Positions 46,494-55,281 of a stretch of 62,210 nucleotides of DNA are shown piece by piece. Made by a program: the position numbers and the translations under genes. This stretch comes from JBGSWL01 sp041752455 (lineage in GTDB: Bacteria > Pseudomonadota > Alphaproteobacteria > Rhizobiales > Rhizobiaceae), in NCBI GenBank assembly GCA_041752455.1, contig JBGSWL010000023.1, forward strand, positions 1 to 62,210. Reading direction: 5' to 3'. The notes under the pieces were generated by a model. The model was not told the origin of the DNA and searched no databases. It was given only the letters and a program-made list of their open reading frames with translations. How positions within the stretch are numbered: position 1 is the stretch's first letter; every line of letters begins with the position of its first letter.

Positions 46494-46790
46494 TCAGTTG
46501 TCGTGACCTTCGACAACGATGATGTCGCCGTCTGCGATCTGCTGCCGGATCGCCTTGGCCGTCTGGTACGTGTCTGAATTGTAGCAGGCGAGCGCCGCCT
46601 CGTAGCTCGGAAACTCGATGACGACATGGCGCGCGCGCGTTTCGCCTTCCACCGGTTCATGCGCGCCGCCGCGCACCAGAAACACGGCCCCATGCGCCTG
46701 ATAGGCAGGCGTCGCCGCTTTCACATACTCGGGATAACGCTCCGGCTCGCGGACGGTGATATGTGCGATCCAGTAACCCTTCTTGGCCAT
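46494..46790 (-). CDS. DUF1330 family protein
   Basis: 98 residues. KKGYWIAHITVREPERYPEY and GETRARHVVIEFPSYEAALACYNSDTYQTAKAIRQ (in part) match DUF1330 dimeric ferredoxin-like proteins. Function unknown. It begins 1 bp after the pyrF stop, so it is a downstream passenger in the pyrF unit. Confidence 0.9.
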   Translation of the reverse strand: MAKKGYWIAHITVREPERYPEYVKAATPAYQAHGAVFLVRGGAHEPVEGETRARHVVIEFPSYEAALACYNSDTYQTAKAIRQQIADGDIIVVEGHDN

Positions 46791-46791
46791 G

Positions 46792-47508
46792 TCATGCTCC
46801 TTGCGTGCTGCGTTTGATCTCGTCGATGATGGCGCGGGCCGCTGCTGCGGGATCGGACGCGCCGGTCACGGGGCGCCCGACCACCAGATGGCTGGCCCCG
46901 GCGGCGATAGCCTCGCCCGGCGTCATCACCCGTTTTTGGTCACCGGAGTCACCGCCAGCCGGGCGGATACCGGGTGTCACCACAGCCATGCCCGGGCCAA
47001 CGATGTCGCGCACAGGCTCGGCCTCTTCGCCCGAACAGACAATTCCGCCCATGCCCGCATCGCGAGCCTGCCGCGCACGCTTCAGGACCAACGTGGCCGC
47101 CTCATCATGGTAACCGGCATCCGACAGGTCGTGATTGTCCATCGACGTCAGCACGGTCACGCCGAGAAGACACAGGTTTGAACCCTGCGCCGCGCGCACC
47201 GCCGCCGCCATCGCCTTCGGGTAGGCGTGTATCGTCAGCATGTCGGCGCCGAGCCGGGCAATCGCTTCAACACCCTTCTCGACCGTGTTGTCGATGTCGA
47301 GCAGCTTCATGTCGAGAAACACCCGCTTGCCCGCGGCTTTCAGCGGCGCGACCAGATCAAGCCCGCCGGAAAATGCCAGTTGGTGCCCGATCTTGTAGAA
47401 CGAGACGGTATCGCCGAGCCGGTCGATCAGCCCGGCAGCCGCAAGGACGCCGGGAACGTCAAGCGCAACGATCAGCCGGTCACGGGCACTGTTCTCGCTC
47501 ATCATCAT
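46792..47508 (-). CDS. pyrF: Orotidine-5'-phosphate decarboxylase
   Basis: 238 residues from ATG 47508; two more ATGs directly follow, and the open frame to 47547 adds 13 unlike residues. IVALDVPG, FLDMKLLDIDNTVEKG (the D-K-x-x-D charge network) and VVTPGIRPAGGDSGDQKRV (PGI and phosphate-binding regions) define PyrF. It makes UMP in pyrimidine synthesis. Runs as FMN-reductase - pyrF - DUF1330. Confidence 0.95.
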   Translation of the reverse strand: MMMSENSARDRLIVALDVPGVLAAAGLIDRLGDTVSFYKIGHQLAFSGGLDLVAPLKAAGKRVFLDMKLLDIDNTVEKGVEAIARLGADMLTIHAYPKAMAAAVRAAQGSNLCLLGVTVLTSMDNHDLSDAGYHDEAATLVLKRARQARDAGMGGIVCSGEEAEPVRDIVGPGMAVVTPGIRPAGGDSGDQKRVMTPGEAIAAGASHLVVGRPVTGASDPAAAARAIIDEIKRSTQGA

Positions 47509-47562
47509 GGGCCGCGCTCCATCATCGTGTTTGCGCCCAGATGACACAGACGAGCCGCAGCC

Positions 47563-48135
47563 TCAACCGCGCGCCCGGCCTGGCACCGCAATTTCCATGA
47601 GCGCCTTGCAGGCATCGTGCAACATCGCAAGCTGGCGCTCATTGCTCGGCATGCCGTCTTCCCCGAACGCGCTGGCCGCCTGATTGATGGTGACTTGCTG
47701 CGAGATCACGAGGACGCCGAGACCCACGAGGACGGCGCGCAAATGCGGCAGCATCCGGGTTGTGCCGAGGATGCCGTTGGTTGCTCCGCCGAGCGCCGCG
47801 GTGAGGCCGGACAACGGCTTGACGTCGGAGCGCACCAGCGTGATCCAGTCGATCGTGTTCTTGACCAGTGGCGGGATCGAGGAGTTGTATTCGGGCGAAA
47901 CGATGAACAGCGCGTCATGCGCGGCAAAAAGCCGGGCAAGCTTGACGGCATTTTCCGGCGTGCCTTTTTCGCGGTTGAGATCCTCGTCGACGATCGGCAA
48001 CGGATAGTCGCCAAGCGAGATCATCGTGGTCTCGGCACCCATCTCGGTCAGCACCTTGTTGATGGCTTGGGCAAGCGAGATATTGAAGGAGCCGGCGCGC
48101 AACGAGCCCGGCATGATCAGGATTTTCGTGGTCAT
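47563..48135 (-). CDS. NADPH-dependent FMN reductase
   Basis: 190 residues, flavodoxin-like. The FMN-binding start LIMPGSLRAGSFN, the SPEYNSSIPPLVKNTIDWI loop and the ALGGATNGILGTTR segment fit the NADPH:FMN/quinone reductase family. Likely role in redox or quinone detoxification; the physiological partner is unknown. Confidence 0.9.
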   Translation of the reverse strand: MTTKILIMPGSLRAGSFNISLAQAINKVLTEMGAETTMISLGDYPLPIVDEDLNREKGTPENAVKLARLFAAHDALFIVSPEYNSSIPPLVKNTIDWITLVRSDVKPLSGLTAALGGATNGILGTTRMLPHLRAVLVGLGVLVISQQVTINQAASAFGEDGMPSNERQLAMLHDACKALMEIAVPGRARG

Positions 48136-48180
48136 GGCTGTTTCCTTTGTAGGTCACTGTCGATCTGGCGCCCTTCGGGC

Positions 48181-48822
48181 TCAAGGGAAGGCCTGGTCGT
48201 GGGTATGCGTGTAACGCCAGACCCGCGCGGGTGGCAGGTTCCTGAACACCCACCGGCCCGGCGCTGCCGAAATGCCATCAAGCGCAGCAACATCGACCGG
48301 CGCGCGCACGCCGTAGGAAAACTGCACCAGCGGTCTGCCTTGCGGCGTCCGTTTCAGCGCTTGATGGACAAGGGCATGCCGTTGCTCGGGCGAGAAATTG
48401 AGGAGGGGCAGACCGGAGATGACGCAGTCGAAAACCGCCGGCGCATTGGCCGGCAAGGTCGCTTCAAGGTCGAAGGCATCGCCTTCGATGACATGAACGC
48501 CGGGAAAGGCCGCGGCGAGGCGTCGGCAGAATGAAGACGAGTACTCGACGAGCCAGAGATTGTCCGGCCGGATGCCGCGCGCAAGGATGGCCCGGGTGAT
48601 CGCGCCCGTGCCCGGACCGAGTTCAAGCACCGGAAGGCCGGAGCCGAGGTCGATCTGCGCAGCCATCAGGTCCGCAAGTTCGCGGGACGTGGGTGCCACC
48701 GCCCCGGTGTGTTTCGGCGACGACAGCAAGGCCCCTGCAAACCGGACCTGATCGACAAACCGCGCCTTGATGATCCGGGTCTTCCGAACAGCCGATTTGA
48801 GACGGCCGACATCACTCGCCAA
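48181..48822 (-). CDS. Class I SAM methyltransferase, PmtA-like
   Basis: 213 residues. SSPKHTGAVAPTSRELA, the SAM motif LELGPGTGAITRAIL, VEYSSSFCRRLA and the VISGLPLLNFSPEQR block match the rhizobial phospholipid N-methyltransferase PmtA, which makes phosphatidylcholine by methylating phosphatidylethanolamine; rRNA-methyltransferase-like relatives exist, so the exact substrate is not certain. It overlaps dnaJ by 11 bp at its start. Confidence 0.82.
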   Translation of the reverse strand: MASDVGRLKSAVRKTRIIKARFVDQVRFAGALLSSPKHTGAVAPTSRELADLMAAQIDLGSGLPVLELGPGTGAITRAILARGIRPDNLWLVEYSSSFCRRLAAAFPGVHVIEGDAFDLEATLPANAPAVFDCVISGLPLLNFSPEQRHALVHQALKRTPQGRPLVQFSYGVRAPVDVAALDGISAAPGRWVFRNLPPARVWRYTHTHDQAFP

Positions 48823-49945
48823 GGTCGAAGAAATCCTTCATCCGCGAGAAGAAACCGGTCGATTGCGGGCTGGTTTCCTTGGCCGAGATCGTCTCGAATT
48901 CCTGGAGCAGTTCGCGTTGGCGCTTCGACAGGTTCTGCGGTGTCTCGACCGCGATCTGGATATAGAGATCGCCCGCAGCGGGCTGGCGCAGCACCGGCAT
49001 GCCCTTGCCCTTGAGGCGGAACTGTTTGCCGGACTGCGTACCTTCCGGCACCTTGACCCGGGTTTGCGTGCCATCAAGCGTCGCCACTTCGAACGAACCG
49101 CCCAGCGCCGCCGTCGTCATCGACAGGGGCACCTTGCAGTAAAGGTCCGCGCCATCGCGCTGGAAGAATTCGTGCGGCTTGACCGAAATGAAGATGTAGA
49201 GATCGCCGGTCGGCCCGCCGCGATAGCCGGCCTCGCCTTCGCCAGCGAGCCGGATGCGGGTTCCGTCTTCGATGCCCGAAGGAATGTTGACCGAGAGCGA
49301 GCGCTCCTGCGTCACGCGGCCCTGACCGGAACAGGTCGGGCAGGGGTCGGCGATCTGTTCGCCGCGCCCGTTGCAGGCCGGACATGGCCGCTCGATCGAA
49401 AAGAATCCTTGCGCCGCACGAACCCGCCCCGCTCCGCCGCAGGTGCCGCAGGTTTGCGGGCTGGTTCCAGGTTTGGCGCCTGAGCCGGTGCAGGTCTCGC
49501 AGACCATCGACGAGGGAACGCGCAGTTGCGCGGTCTTGCCCGCAAAGGCTTCTTCAAGCGTGATTTCCAGATTGTAGCGAAGGTCTGCGCCGCGCTCGCG
49601 GCCGCCGGTCGAGCGCCGTCGCCCGCCTCCCATCATCTCGCCAAAGATGTCTTCGAAGATGTCAGCAAAACCGGCCGCTCCGGCCCCGCCGAACGGATTG
49701 CCGCCGCCCATGCCACCGTTCTCGAAGGCCGCATGCCCGAACCGGTCATAGGCCGCACGCTTTTGCGGATCCTTCAGCGTCTCGTAGGCTTCGTTGAGTT
49801 CCTTGAACCGGGCCTCGGCGGATGCATCTCCGGGGTTCTTGTCCGGATGATATTGCATGGCGAGCCGGCGATAAGCGCTTTTCAGTTCTTTTTCATCGGC
49901 GCCGCGCGCAACGCCGAGCGTCTCGTAGAAATCAGCTTTGGCCAT
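48812..49945 (-). CDS. dnaJ: Chaperone protein DnaJ
   Basis: 377 residues. The J domain (MAKADFYETLGVARGADEKEL, quoted in parts; HPD in YHPDKNPGD) is followed by a G/F-rich region and four zinc motifs: CETCTGSG, CGTCGGAG, CPACNGRG and CPTCSGQG. Start at 49945 (MAKAD); an upstream in-frame ATG adds three residues. It hands substrates to DnaK. An acyltransferase gene separates it from dnaK, unlike the usual dnaK-dnaJ pair. Confidence 0.97.
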   Translation of the reverse strand: MAKADFYETLGVARGADEKELKSAYRRLAMQYHPDKNPGDASAEARFKELNEAYETLKDPQKRAAYDRFGHAAFENGGMGGGNPFGGAGAAGFADIFEDIFGEMMGGGRRRSTGGRERGADLRYNLEITLEEAFAGKTAQLRVPSSMVCETCTGSGAKPGTSPQTCGTCGGAGRVRAAQGFFSIERPCPACNGRGEQIADPCPTCSGQGRVTQERSLSVNIPSGIEDGTRIRLAGEGEAGYRGGPTGDLYIFISVKPHEFFQRDGADLYCKVPLSMTTAALGGSFEVATLDGTQTRVKVPEGTQSGKQFRLKGKGMPVLRQPAAGDLYIQIAVETPQNLSKRQRELLQEFETISAKETSPQSTGFFSRMKDFFDLGE

Positions 49946-50092
49946 TCCATCCAATCCTGGCAGCGATCGCGCCAGCGCGCGGCCGCCCCATCCCCATGGA
50001 CCACCCGCATGCTGATCGCGTGATCAAACCTTCAGGAAAGGATATAGTCGGCTCGCCGACAGGATTCCAGATGCTGTCGCGGTGCCGTGCGT

Positions 50093-51253
50093 TCATTCCC
50101 CTGCAATGGTCGCGGAAAGGACGTTCTTTCTGGCCAAATGACCTCTTTCCATGCGCGCGACCAGCCAGTCGCCGACCGGTTTTTCGTAAAGCCGGTGTGA
50201 AGCAAGCGCCACGACGATCGTGATGACCGCTGCCGGGAGCATGAGCAGCTCGATTGGTAGCCCGGTCACGGGACCGATCCAGCGGTTCCAGAGCAACGAA
50301 AACAGGATTGTTTCCACGACCGGGTGCCAGAGGTAGATGCCGAACGACACCGCCATGACCGGCATCAGCGGACGAGCAAAAGCCATGCCGTCGGGATTGT
50401 CATGCTCTGCCGATCCGGAGAGGACGAGCGCCAGCACCATGCCGGCCATGATCAGGTAGTAATTGACGTCGGCAAACATCATCGCGATCAGCACCGCACC
50501 GACGCCCCAGCCCCAGACGTGCGAGCGGATGGCGAAAGGCCGCATGGCGACCAGATGCACGGCCAGCGCACCGAGGCAGAATGAGCCGAATGCCCGGTAG
50601 GCGCCCCAGATCTTCGTGTCGGCAATCGTCTTGCCGAGTGTCCAGTCCTGGCTGATGGTAAATTCGGTAAAGCCGTAGAAGGTGGCAGCGAGCACAACGA
50701 TGCCGGCCATTCCGGCCTGGCTCGCCGCGAAAAGCAGGACCGGCATCATCAGGTAGCAGAACCATTCCGCCGACAACGACCAGGAGACGTAGTTGAACGT
50801 CAGCGTCTCGGGGATGCCCCAAGCCTGCATCAGCAACAGGTTGACCGGCAGCATCGTCCAATCGTAGCGCAGCGCTCCGGCTTCCGAATTAACAAGGCCT
50901 GCGCTCCATGCGGCGCCGACCAGCACGAAGAAACCAGTGGTTGCCAGATGCAGCGGGTAAAGTCGTGCCAACCGTTTGGCGAGGAACGGGAGATAGGATC
51001 CCGGCCGCGAAAGTTTTGCCCGGTAACGATCATAGATCAGATAGCCGGAGACCATGAAGAACAGGTCGAGCAGCGGCAGCATGTGCTCGAACCAACGCGC
51101 CCACGCCTGCCCGTTTTCGGCAAAGTGCATGAAATGATAGGTCATGATCAGGAGCGCGGCGAGAAATCGCCATATCGCGAAGCTGTAGAATGTCGGCATT
51201 GCTGCCTGACCGTGCGCGCCCATCATGTGCCCCGTCGAAACGCCTTTGACCAC
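50093..51253 (-). CDS. Acyltransferase family 3 membrane protein
   Basis: 386 residues with about ten membrane helices. FYSFAIWRFLAALLIMTYHFMHF is the family 3 start with the conserved Arg, and FMVSGYLIYDRYRAKLSRPGSY follows. Such proteins O-acetylate surface sugars, but the exact target is unknown. It sits between dnaK (with its own terminator) and dnaJ, where rhizobia normally have nothing, suggesting a later insertion. Confidence 0.85.
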   Translation of the reverse strand: MVKGVSTGHMMGAHGQAAMPTFYSFAIWRFLAALLIMTYHFMHFAENGQAWARWFEHMLPLLDLFFMVSGYLIYDRYRAKLSRPGSYLPFLAKRLARLYPLHLATTGFFVLVGAAWSAGLVNSEAGALRYDWTMLPVNLLLMQAWGIPETLTFNYVSWSLSAEWFCYLMMPVLLFAASQAGMAGIVVLAATFYGFTEFTISQDWTLGKTIADTKIWGAYRAFGSFCLGALAVHLVAMRPFAIRSHVWGWGVGAVLIAMMFADVNYYLIMAGMVLALVLSGSAEHDNPDGMAFARPLMPVMAVSFGIYLWHPVVETILFSLLWNRWIGPVTGLPIELLMLPAAVITIVVALASHRLYEKPVGDWLVARMERGHLARKNVLSATIAGE

Positions 51254-51361
51254 GGCGCTATCCGGGCAATGGGTACCTCAGGTTGTGTCGAAAGAAAACG
51301 ACTTCCCGAATTCAGGGTAAACAAGCGCTTTGACAACGGCTTGACCGAATTGTCCGGCAAC

Positions 51362-51388
51362 AAAAAAGCCGGCTGAGGAGCCGGCCTT
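51362..51388 (-). terminator. Terminator of dnaK
   Basis: GCCGGCT (51368-51374), loop GAGG, AGCCGGC (51379-51385); on the minus strand the stem is followed by TTTTTTG (complement of 51361-51367). It lies 38 bp beyond the dnaK stop at 51423. Confidence 0.85.
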
Positions 51389-51422
51389 TGATGATGTGCG
51401 GTTGTCGAAGCCAGACGTGAAA

Positions 51423-53348
51423 TCAGGCAGACTTCTTTTCGTCTTCGTCGTCGATTTCTTCGAAGTCGGCATCGACCACGTCGTCGCGGGCGGCGTCCGC
51501 TCGCGCATCGGCTTCAGCTGCCGAGGTTTCTGCAGCCTGCGTGGCTTCATAGATGGCCTGCCCGAGCTTCATGGCCGCATCGGCAAGGGTCTGTGTCTTG
51601 GCCGTGATGACATCGGCATCGAGTGTCTCGCCGCCAATTTCCGTGCGAAGCGATGCAATGGCATTCTCGATCGCTGCCTTGTCATCTGCACCAAGCTTGT
51701 CGCCATGTTCGTTGAGCGACTTCTGCGTAGAGTCGATCAGCGATTCGGCATGGTTTCGCGCCTCCACGCCGGCACGACGCTTCTTGTCTGCCTCGGCATT
51801 GGCCTCGGCATCCTTGACCATCTGCTCGATCTCGGCGTCGGAAAGACCACCCGATGCCTGGATGCGGATCTGCTGTTCCTTGCCCGTGCCCTTGTCGCGC
51901 GCCGACACATTGACGATGCCATTGGCGTCGATGTCGAACGTGACCTCGATCTGCGGCACGCCGCGCGGTGCCGGCGGTATGCCAACGAGATCGAACTGGC
52001 CGAGGATCTTGTTGTCGGCGGCCATTTCACGCTCGCCCTGGAAGACGCGGATCGTCACAGCCGACTGGCTGTCCTCGGCGGTCGAGAACACCTGACCCTT
52101 TTTGGTCGGGATCGTCGTGTTGCGGTCGATCAGGCGCGTGAACACACCGCCGAGGGTTTCGATACCCAGCGACAGCGGTGTCACGTCGAGCAGCAGCACG
52201 TCCTTGACGTCGCCCTGCAGGACGCCGCCCTGGATCGCAGCACCAAGCGCCACGACTTCATCGGGGTTGACGCCCTTGTGCGGCTCCTTGCCGAAGAAGT
52301 CTTTCACGACCTGCTGGACCTTCGGCATGCGGGTCATGCCGCCGACCAGAACGACCTCATCGATGTCGCCAGCCTTCAGGCCGGCATCCTTGAGGGCAGC
52401 CTTCATCGGTTCGATGGTCCGGCTGACGAGATCGTCGACCAGGTTTTCGAACTTGGCGCGGGTCAGCTTCATCGTCAGGTGCTTGGGACCGGATGCATCG
52501 GCCGTGATGAACGGCAGGTTGATTTCGGTCTGGGCAGAAGACGACAGTTCGATCTTGGCCTTTTCAGCCGCTTCCTTGAGCCGCTGCAGCGCCAGTTTGT
52601 CATTCTTCAGGTCGATACCCTGATCTTTCTTGAACTCGCCGGCCAGATACTGGACGAGCCGCATGTCGAAGTCGTCGCCGCCAAGGAACGTATCGCCGTT
52701 GGTCGACTTGACCTCGAAGACACCGTCACCGATTTCGAGGATCGAAACGTCGAACGTGCCGCCGCCAAGGTCATAGACGGCAATCGTCTTGCCTTCCTTC
52801 TTGTCGAGGCCGTAGGCGAGCGCCGCTGCGGTCGGCTCGTTGATGATGCGCAGGACTTCCAGACCGGCAATCTTGCCGGCGTCCTTGGTTGCCTGACGCT
52901 GGGCATCGTTGAAGTAGGCGGGAACCGTGATGACGGCCTTCTCGACCTTCTCGCCGAGATAGGCTTCCGCCGTTTCCTTCATCTTCTGCAGGACCATGGC
53001 CGAGATTTCGGCTGGCGAACGCTTTTCGCCACCCGCATCGACCCATGCATCGCCGTTCTTGCCTTCGACGATCGTGTAGGGAACCATGCCCTTGTCTTTT
53101 TCCACGGTCGGATCGCTGTAGCGACGGCCGATCAGGCGCTTGACTGCAAAGAGTGTATTTTCCGGGTTGGTCACGGCCTGGCGCTTGGCCGGCTGGCCGA
53201 CGAGGCGTTCACCGTCGTCGGTGAAGGCGACCATCGACGGCGTCGTGCGCGCGCCCTCGGCATTTTCAATGACCCGTGCTTCCTTGCCGTCCATGACGGC
53301 GACGCACGAATTGGTGGTTCCAAGATCGATACCAATGACTTTTGCCAT
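51423..53348 (-). CDS. dnaK: Chaperone protein DnaK (HSP70)
   Basis: 641 residues. The ATPase domain starts KVIGIDLGTTNSCVAVMDG and includes DLGGGTFDVSILEIGDG and VLVGGMTRMPKVQQ; the substrate domain and the acidic C-terminal tail (ending DADFEEIDDEDEKK) follow. It refolds proteins and drives heat-shock recovery. A separate terminator shows that it is not co-transcribed all the way through to dnaJ. Confidence 0.98.
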   Translation of the reverse strand: MAKVIGIDLGTTNSCVAVMDGKEARVIENAEGARTTPSMVAFTDDGERLVGQPAKRQAVTNPENTLFAVKRLIGRRYSDPTVEKDKGMVPYTIVEGKNGDAWVDAGGEKRSPAEISAMVLQKMKETAEAYLGEKVEKAVITVPAYFNDAQRQATKDAGKIAGLEVLRIINEPTAAALAYGLDKKEGKTIAVYDLGGGTFDVSILEIGDGVFEVKSTNGDTFLGGDDFDMRLVQYLAGEFKKDQGIDLKNDKLALQRLKEAAEKAKIELSSSAQTEINLPFITADASGPKHLTMKLTRAKFENLVDDLVSRTIEPMKAALKDAGLKAGDIDEVVLVGGMTRMPKVQQVVKDFFGKEPHKGVNPDEVVALGAAIQGGVLQGDVKDVLLLDVTPLSLGIETLGGVFTRLIDRNTTIPTKKGQVFSTAEDSQSAVTIRVFQGEREMAADNKILGQFDLVGIPPAPRGVPQIEVTFDIDANGIVNVSARDKGTGKEQQIRIQASGGLSDAEIEQMVKDAEANAEADKKRRAGVEARNHAESLIDSTQKSLNEHGDKLGADDKAAIENAIASLRTEIGGETLDADVITAKTQTLADAAMKLGQAIYEATQAAETSAAEADARADAARDDVVDADFEEIDDEDEKKSA

Positions 53349-53622
53349 GTCTTACCCCTTTTTCGAGCCAACCGCCTGAACCCGTTGTGGCGTTCGCTCG
53401 GCGGCTTCTCTGGCTGGCATTTTGATTTATCGGAAAGCGGTGAAAGGCGAACCAGACACCATCCGTCTGGCGGCTATATAAGAACCGCCGTTTTTACCCG
53501 CAAGGCACATGGCCGTGGAAAAGTACGGCGCCATTGATCCGCGCCCGCTGCAAAAACGCGATCTGCATCACCGGATGTCAACCTTTCCGTGCTCTACTCG
53601 GTGGCGAGGCAGGGACATTCCG
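53349..53622. promoter_or_regulatory. dnaK upstream region with two short inverted repeats
   Basis: 274-bp gap. Inverted repeats CCAGAC/GTCTGG (around 53454-53472) and GGCGG/CCGCC (around 53471-53490) overlap near the expected dnaK promoter. I found no clear RpoH box or CIRCE element by eye. A plus-strand frame from 53509 runs into the following gene but looks non-coding before 53623. Confidence 0.35.
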
Positions 53623-54375
53623 ATGGCGACGGAGAATCTCAAGACATCGCGGTTGGCGCAGATCGTGCTTGGTCTGATCGGCGCCTATTTCGCCATCAGC
53701 ATCGTGCTGTCGTTGCTTCTGCACGGCTCCATCCAGTTTTTCCTGCTGCCATCGATGTTTGACAGCGTGAACTTTCGCGGCCTCGGCAATACCGAACAGC
53801 GCAGCGGAATCGCCAACGGCGATGATGTTGCAGAACTCCGCCGCTTGTCCGACCGCCTCAAACGCCTGTCAGCGCCGCAATCGGCTGCGGTGCGGGTCGG
53901 CAATCTCGACATCGTTTTCTTCAAGGTGCCGCAGGTCGAAACCTACCTTGCCGATGTTCGATTGAGTTTCGGTGCAAATTGGCAAGGGGGCGCCGTCCTC
54001 GTGCCCGATGGCGGCGCACGGTTTGTGGTGGCGCCGGATCAGGCGGCCATCACCGCCGCCTTTGCTGTCGAAAGTGTCATCGCCTTTGATGTCGCCAATC
54101 TGCCGAACGGCATGCTGGCGGGTTTCAGGTCGGAAATGCTGGGTGCGCGTGACGCTGCAAGCCATGGCGATCTCGAGCGGGCCCTGAAAACCCAGAACGA
54201 CCGCGACTTCTGCGACATGGTCCGCAGTTGGGCCTGGTTCCACCAGGTCCCGCTGTCGCGCACCCGGATCTGGCGTCTTGGTAAAGTTGACGCCATCGCC
54301 TTTGACCACCCCCGCCGTCTCGTCGCTGACGCAACATCGATGAGCGCAACCTCCCTGTGCAAGGAAGAGAGTTGA
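53623..54375 (+). CDS. Unrecognised membrane-anchored protein
   Basis: 250 residues. One N-terminal membrane helix (residues about 12-35: IVLGLIGAYFAISIVLSLLL) then a soluble region with a charged helix around RRLSDRLKRLSAPQSAAV and a Cys near the C-terminus in ATSLCKEES. I do not recognise a domain. It precedes and probably co-transcribes with another unknown gene (13-bp gap), which is convergent with a penicillin-binding protein gene; that context hints at an envelope role, but this is inference. Confidence 0.7.
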   Translation: MATENLKTSRLAQIVLGLIGAYFAISIVLSLLLHGSIQFFLLPSMFDSVNFRGLGNTEQRSGIANGDDVAELRRLSDRLKRLSAPQSAAVRVGNLDIVFFKVPQVETYLADVRLSFGANWQGGAVLVPDGGARFVVAPDQAAITAAFAVESVIAFDVANLPNGMLAGFRSEMLGARDAASHGDLERALKTQNDRDFCDMVRSWAWFHQVPLSRTRIWRLGKVDAIAFDHPRRLVADATSMSATSLCKEES

Positions 54376-54387
54376 GGAGCCCCCGCC

Positions 54388-55272
54388 ATGTCGTTCGGTA
54401 AAAACACGATCACCTCAAAACCCCGCGTGCATTCGACCGGCGGCAGCGCCGCTTCGATCCACGACCTTCGCGCCGCGGTACAGCCGCAGCAGGGTCCCGG
54501 CAACTTGCCGTGGATCGTTGCTGGCGCCCTGCTGTGTGTCGCGACTTTCGCAGCACCTTTTGCCTGGTCCTACATGTCGAGCGCCACGTCGCGCCTGCCC
54601 TATGACGCCGCCTACCTGCCGAAGGATCCGGTTCCCACCGCCCGCCGGCTTCCGGTCGATGAACGCCCCAAACTTGCCTTCACCGGACTTGGTCTTGATA
54701 TCGGCATCACCTTTCCGGCCAATGCGACGGCCACCGGGTTTGATCCGATCGACACATGGCTGCATGACCGCTGCGTCAGGCCGCTTTCAAAGCGCGAAGA
54801 AGCTGCCTCGCGCAACGGACGCGTCGTGTCGCTTGAGGTCGAAAACGGGTCGAACTTCCTTGCCTGCTCGATGCAACATCAGGTGTCCCGCTTCTGCCAA
54901 CCCGAATATCGCCAGCGCCTTGCCAAGCGCTTGCGCATCATGCTGCGCGCGCAGGAAATGCGCGCCATTGCGAAGGCGCAGATGAGAGCAAATCCGATCG
55001 GACAGCAGATGAGCGACATCTTTGCCGAAGTCAGCGCCGAAATGGATTTGCACGCGGCGGGTACAAAGAACGGGAAGCCGGTTCCCGGTCGCCGCATCAC
55101 CTCCGGCGAAGCGGGAAGCTTCATCGGCGTCGGGCCGGGCCTTGGCAAAAAGCTCACCGAGTTTTCGCGGGTCGGCCTTCTGACCAGCGCCGATTTCGGT
55201 CTCGCAGGGGTTCCGAGCGCAGTTCATCCCTTCATGACTGCCCAGGAAATCCGGGTCTGCCCCAACGGCTGA
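54388..55272 (+). CDS. Unrecognised membrane-anchored protein, wall-adjacent
   Basis: 294 residues. A 40-residue cytoplasmic N-terminus, then a membrane helix (about residues 45-63), then a periplasmic part with Cys residues at intervals (HDRCVRPLSKREEA, FLACSMQHQVSRFCQPEYR). The region FIGVGPGLGKKLTEFSRVGLL recalls a helix-hairpin-helix loop but I would not call it one. No family recognised. Convergent with the penicillin-binding protein gene only 10 bp away. Confidence 0.7.
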   Translation: MSFGKNTITSKPRVHSTGGSAASIHDLRAAVQPQQGPGNLPWIVAGALLCVATFAAPFAWSYMSSATSRLPYDAAYLPKDPVPTARRLPVDERPKLAFTGLGLDIGITFPANATATGFDPIDTWLHDRCVRPLSKREEAASRNGRVVSLEVENGSNFLACSMQHQVSRFCQPEYRQRLAKRLRIMLRAQEMRAIAKAQMRANPIGQQMSDIFAEVSAEMDLHAAGTKNGKPVPGRRITSGEAGSFIGVGPGLGKKLTEFSRVGLLTSADFGLAGVPSAVHPFMTAQEIRVCPNG

Positions 55273-55281
55273 CCGGAACGA

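Noticed and set aside
51396..53537. 713-codon plus-strand frame opposite dnaK
   Set aside because: Antisense shadow of dnaK, a well-known artefact of this gene.
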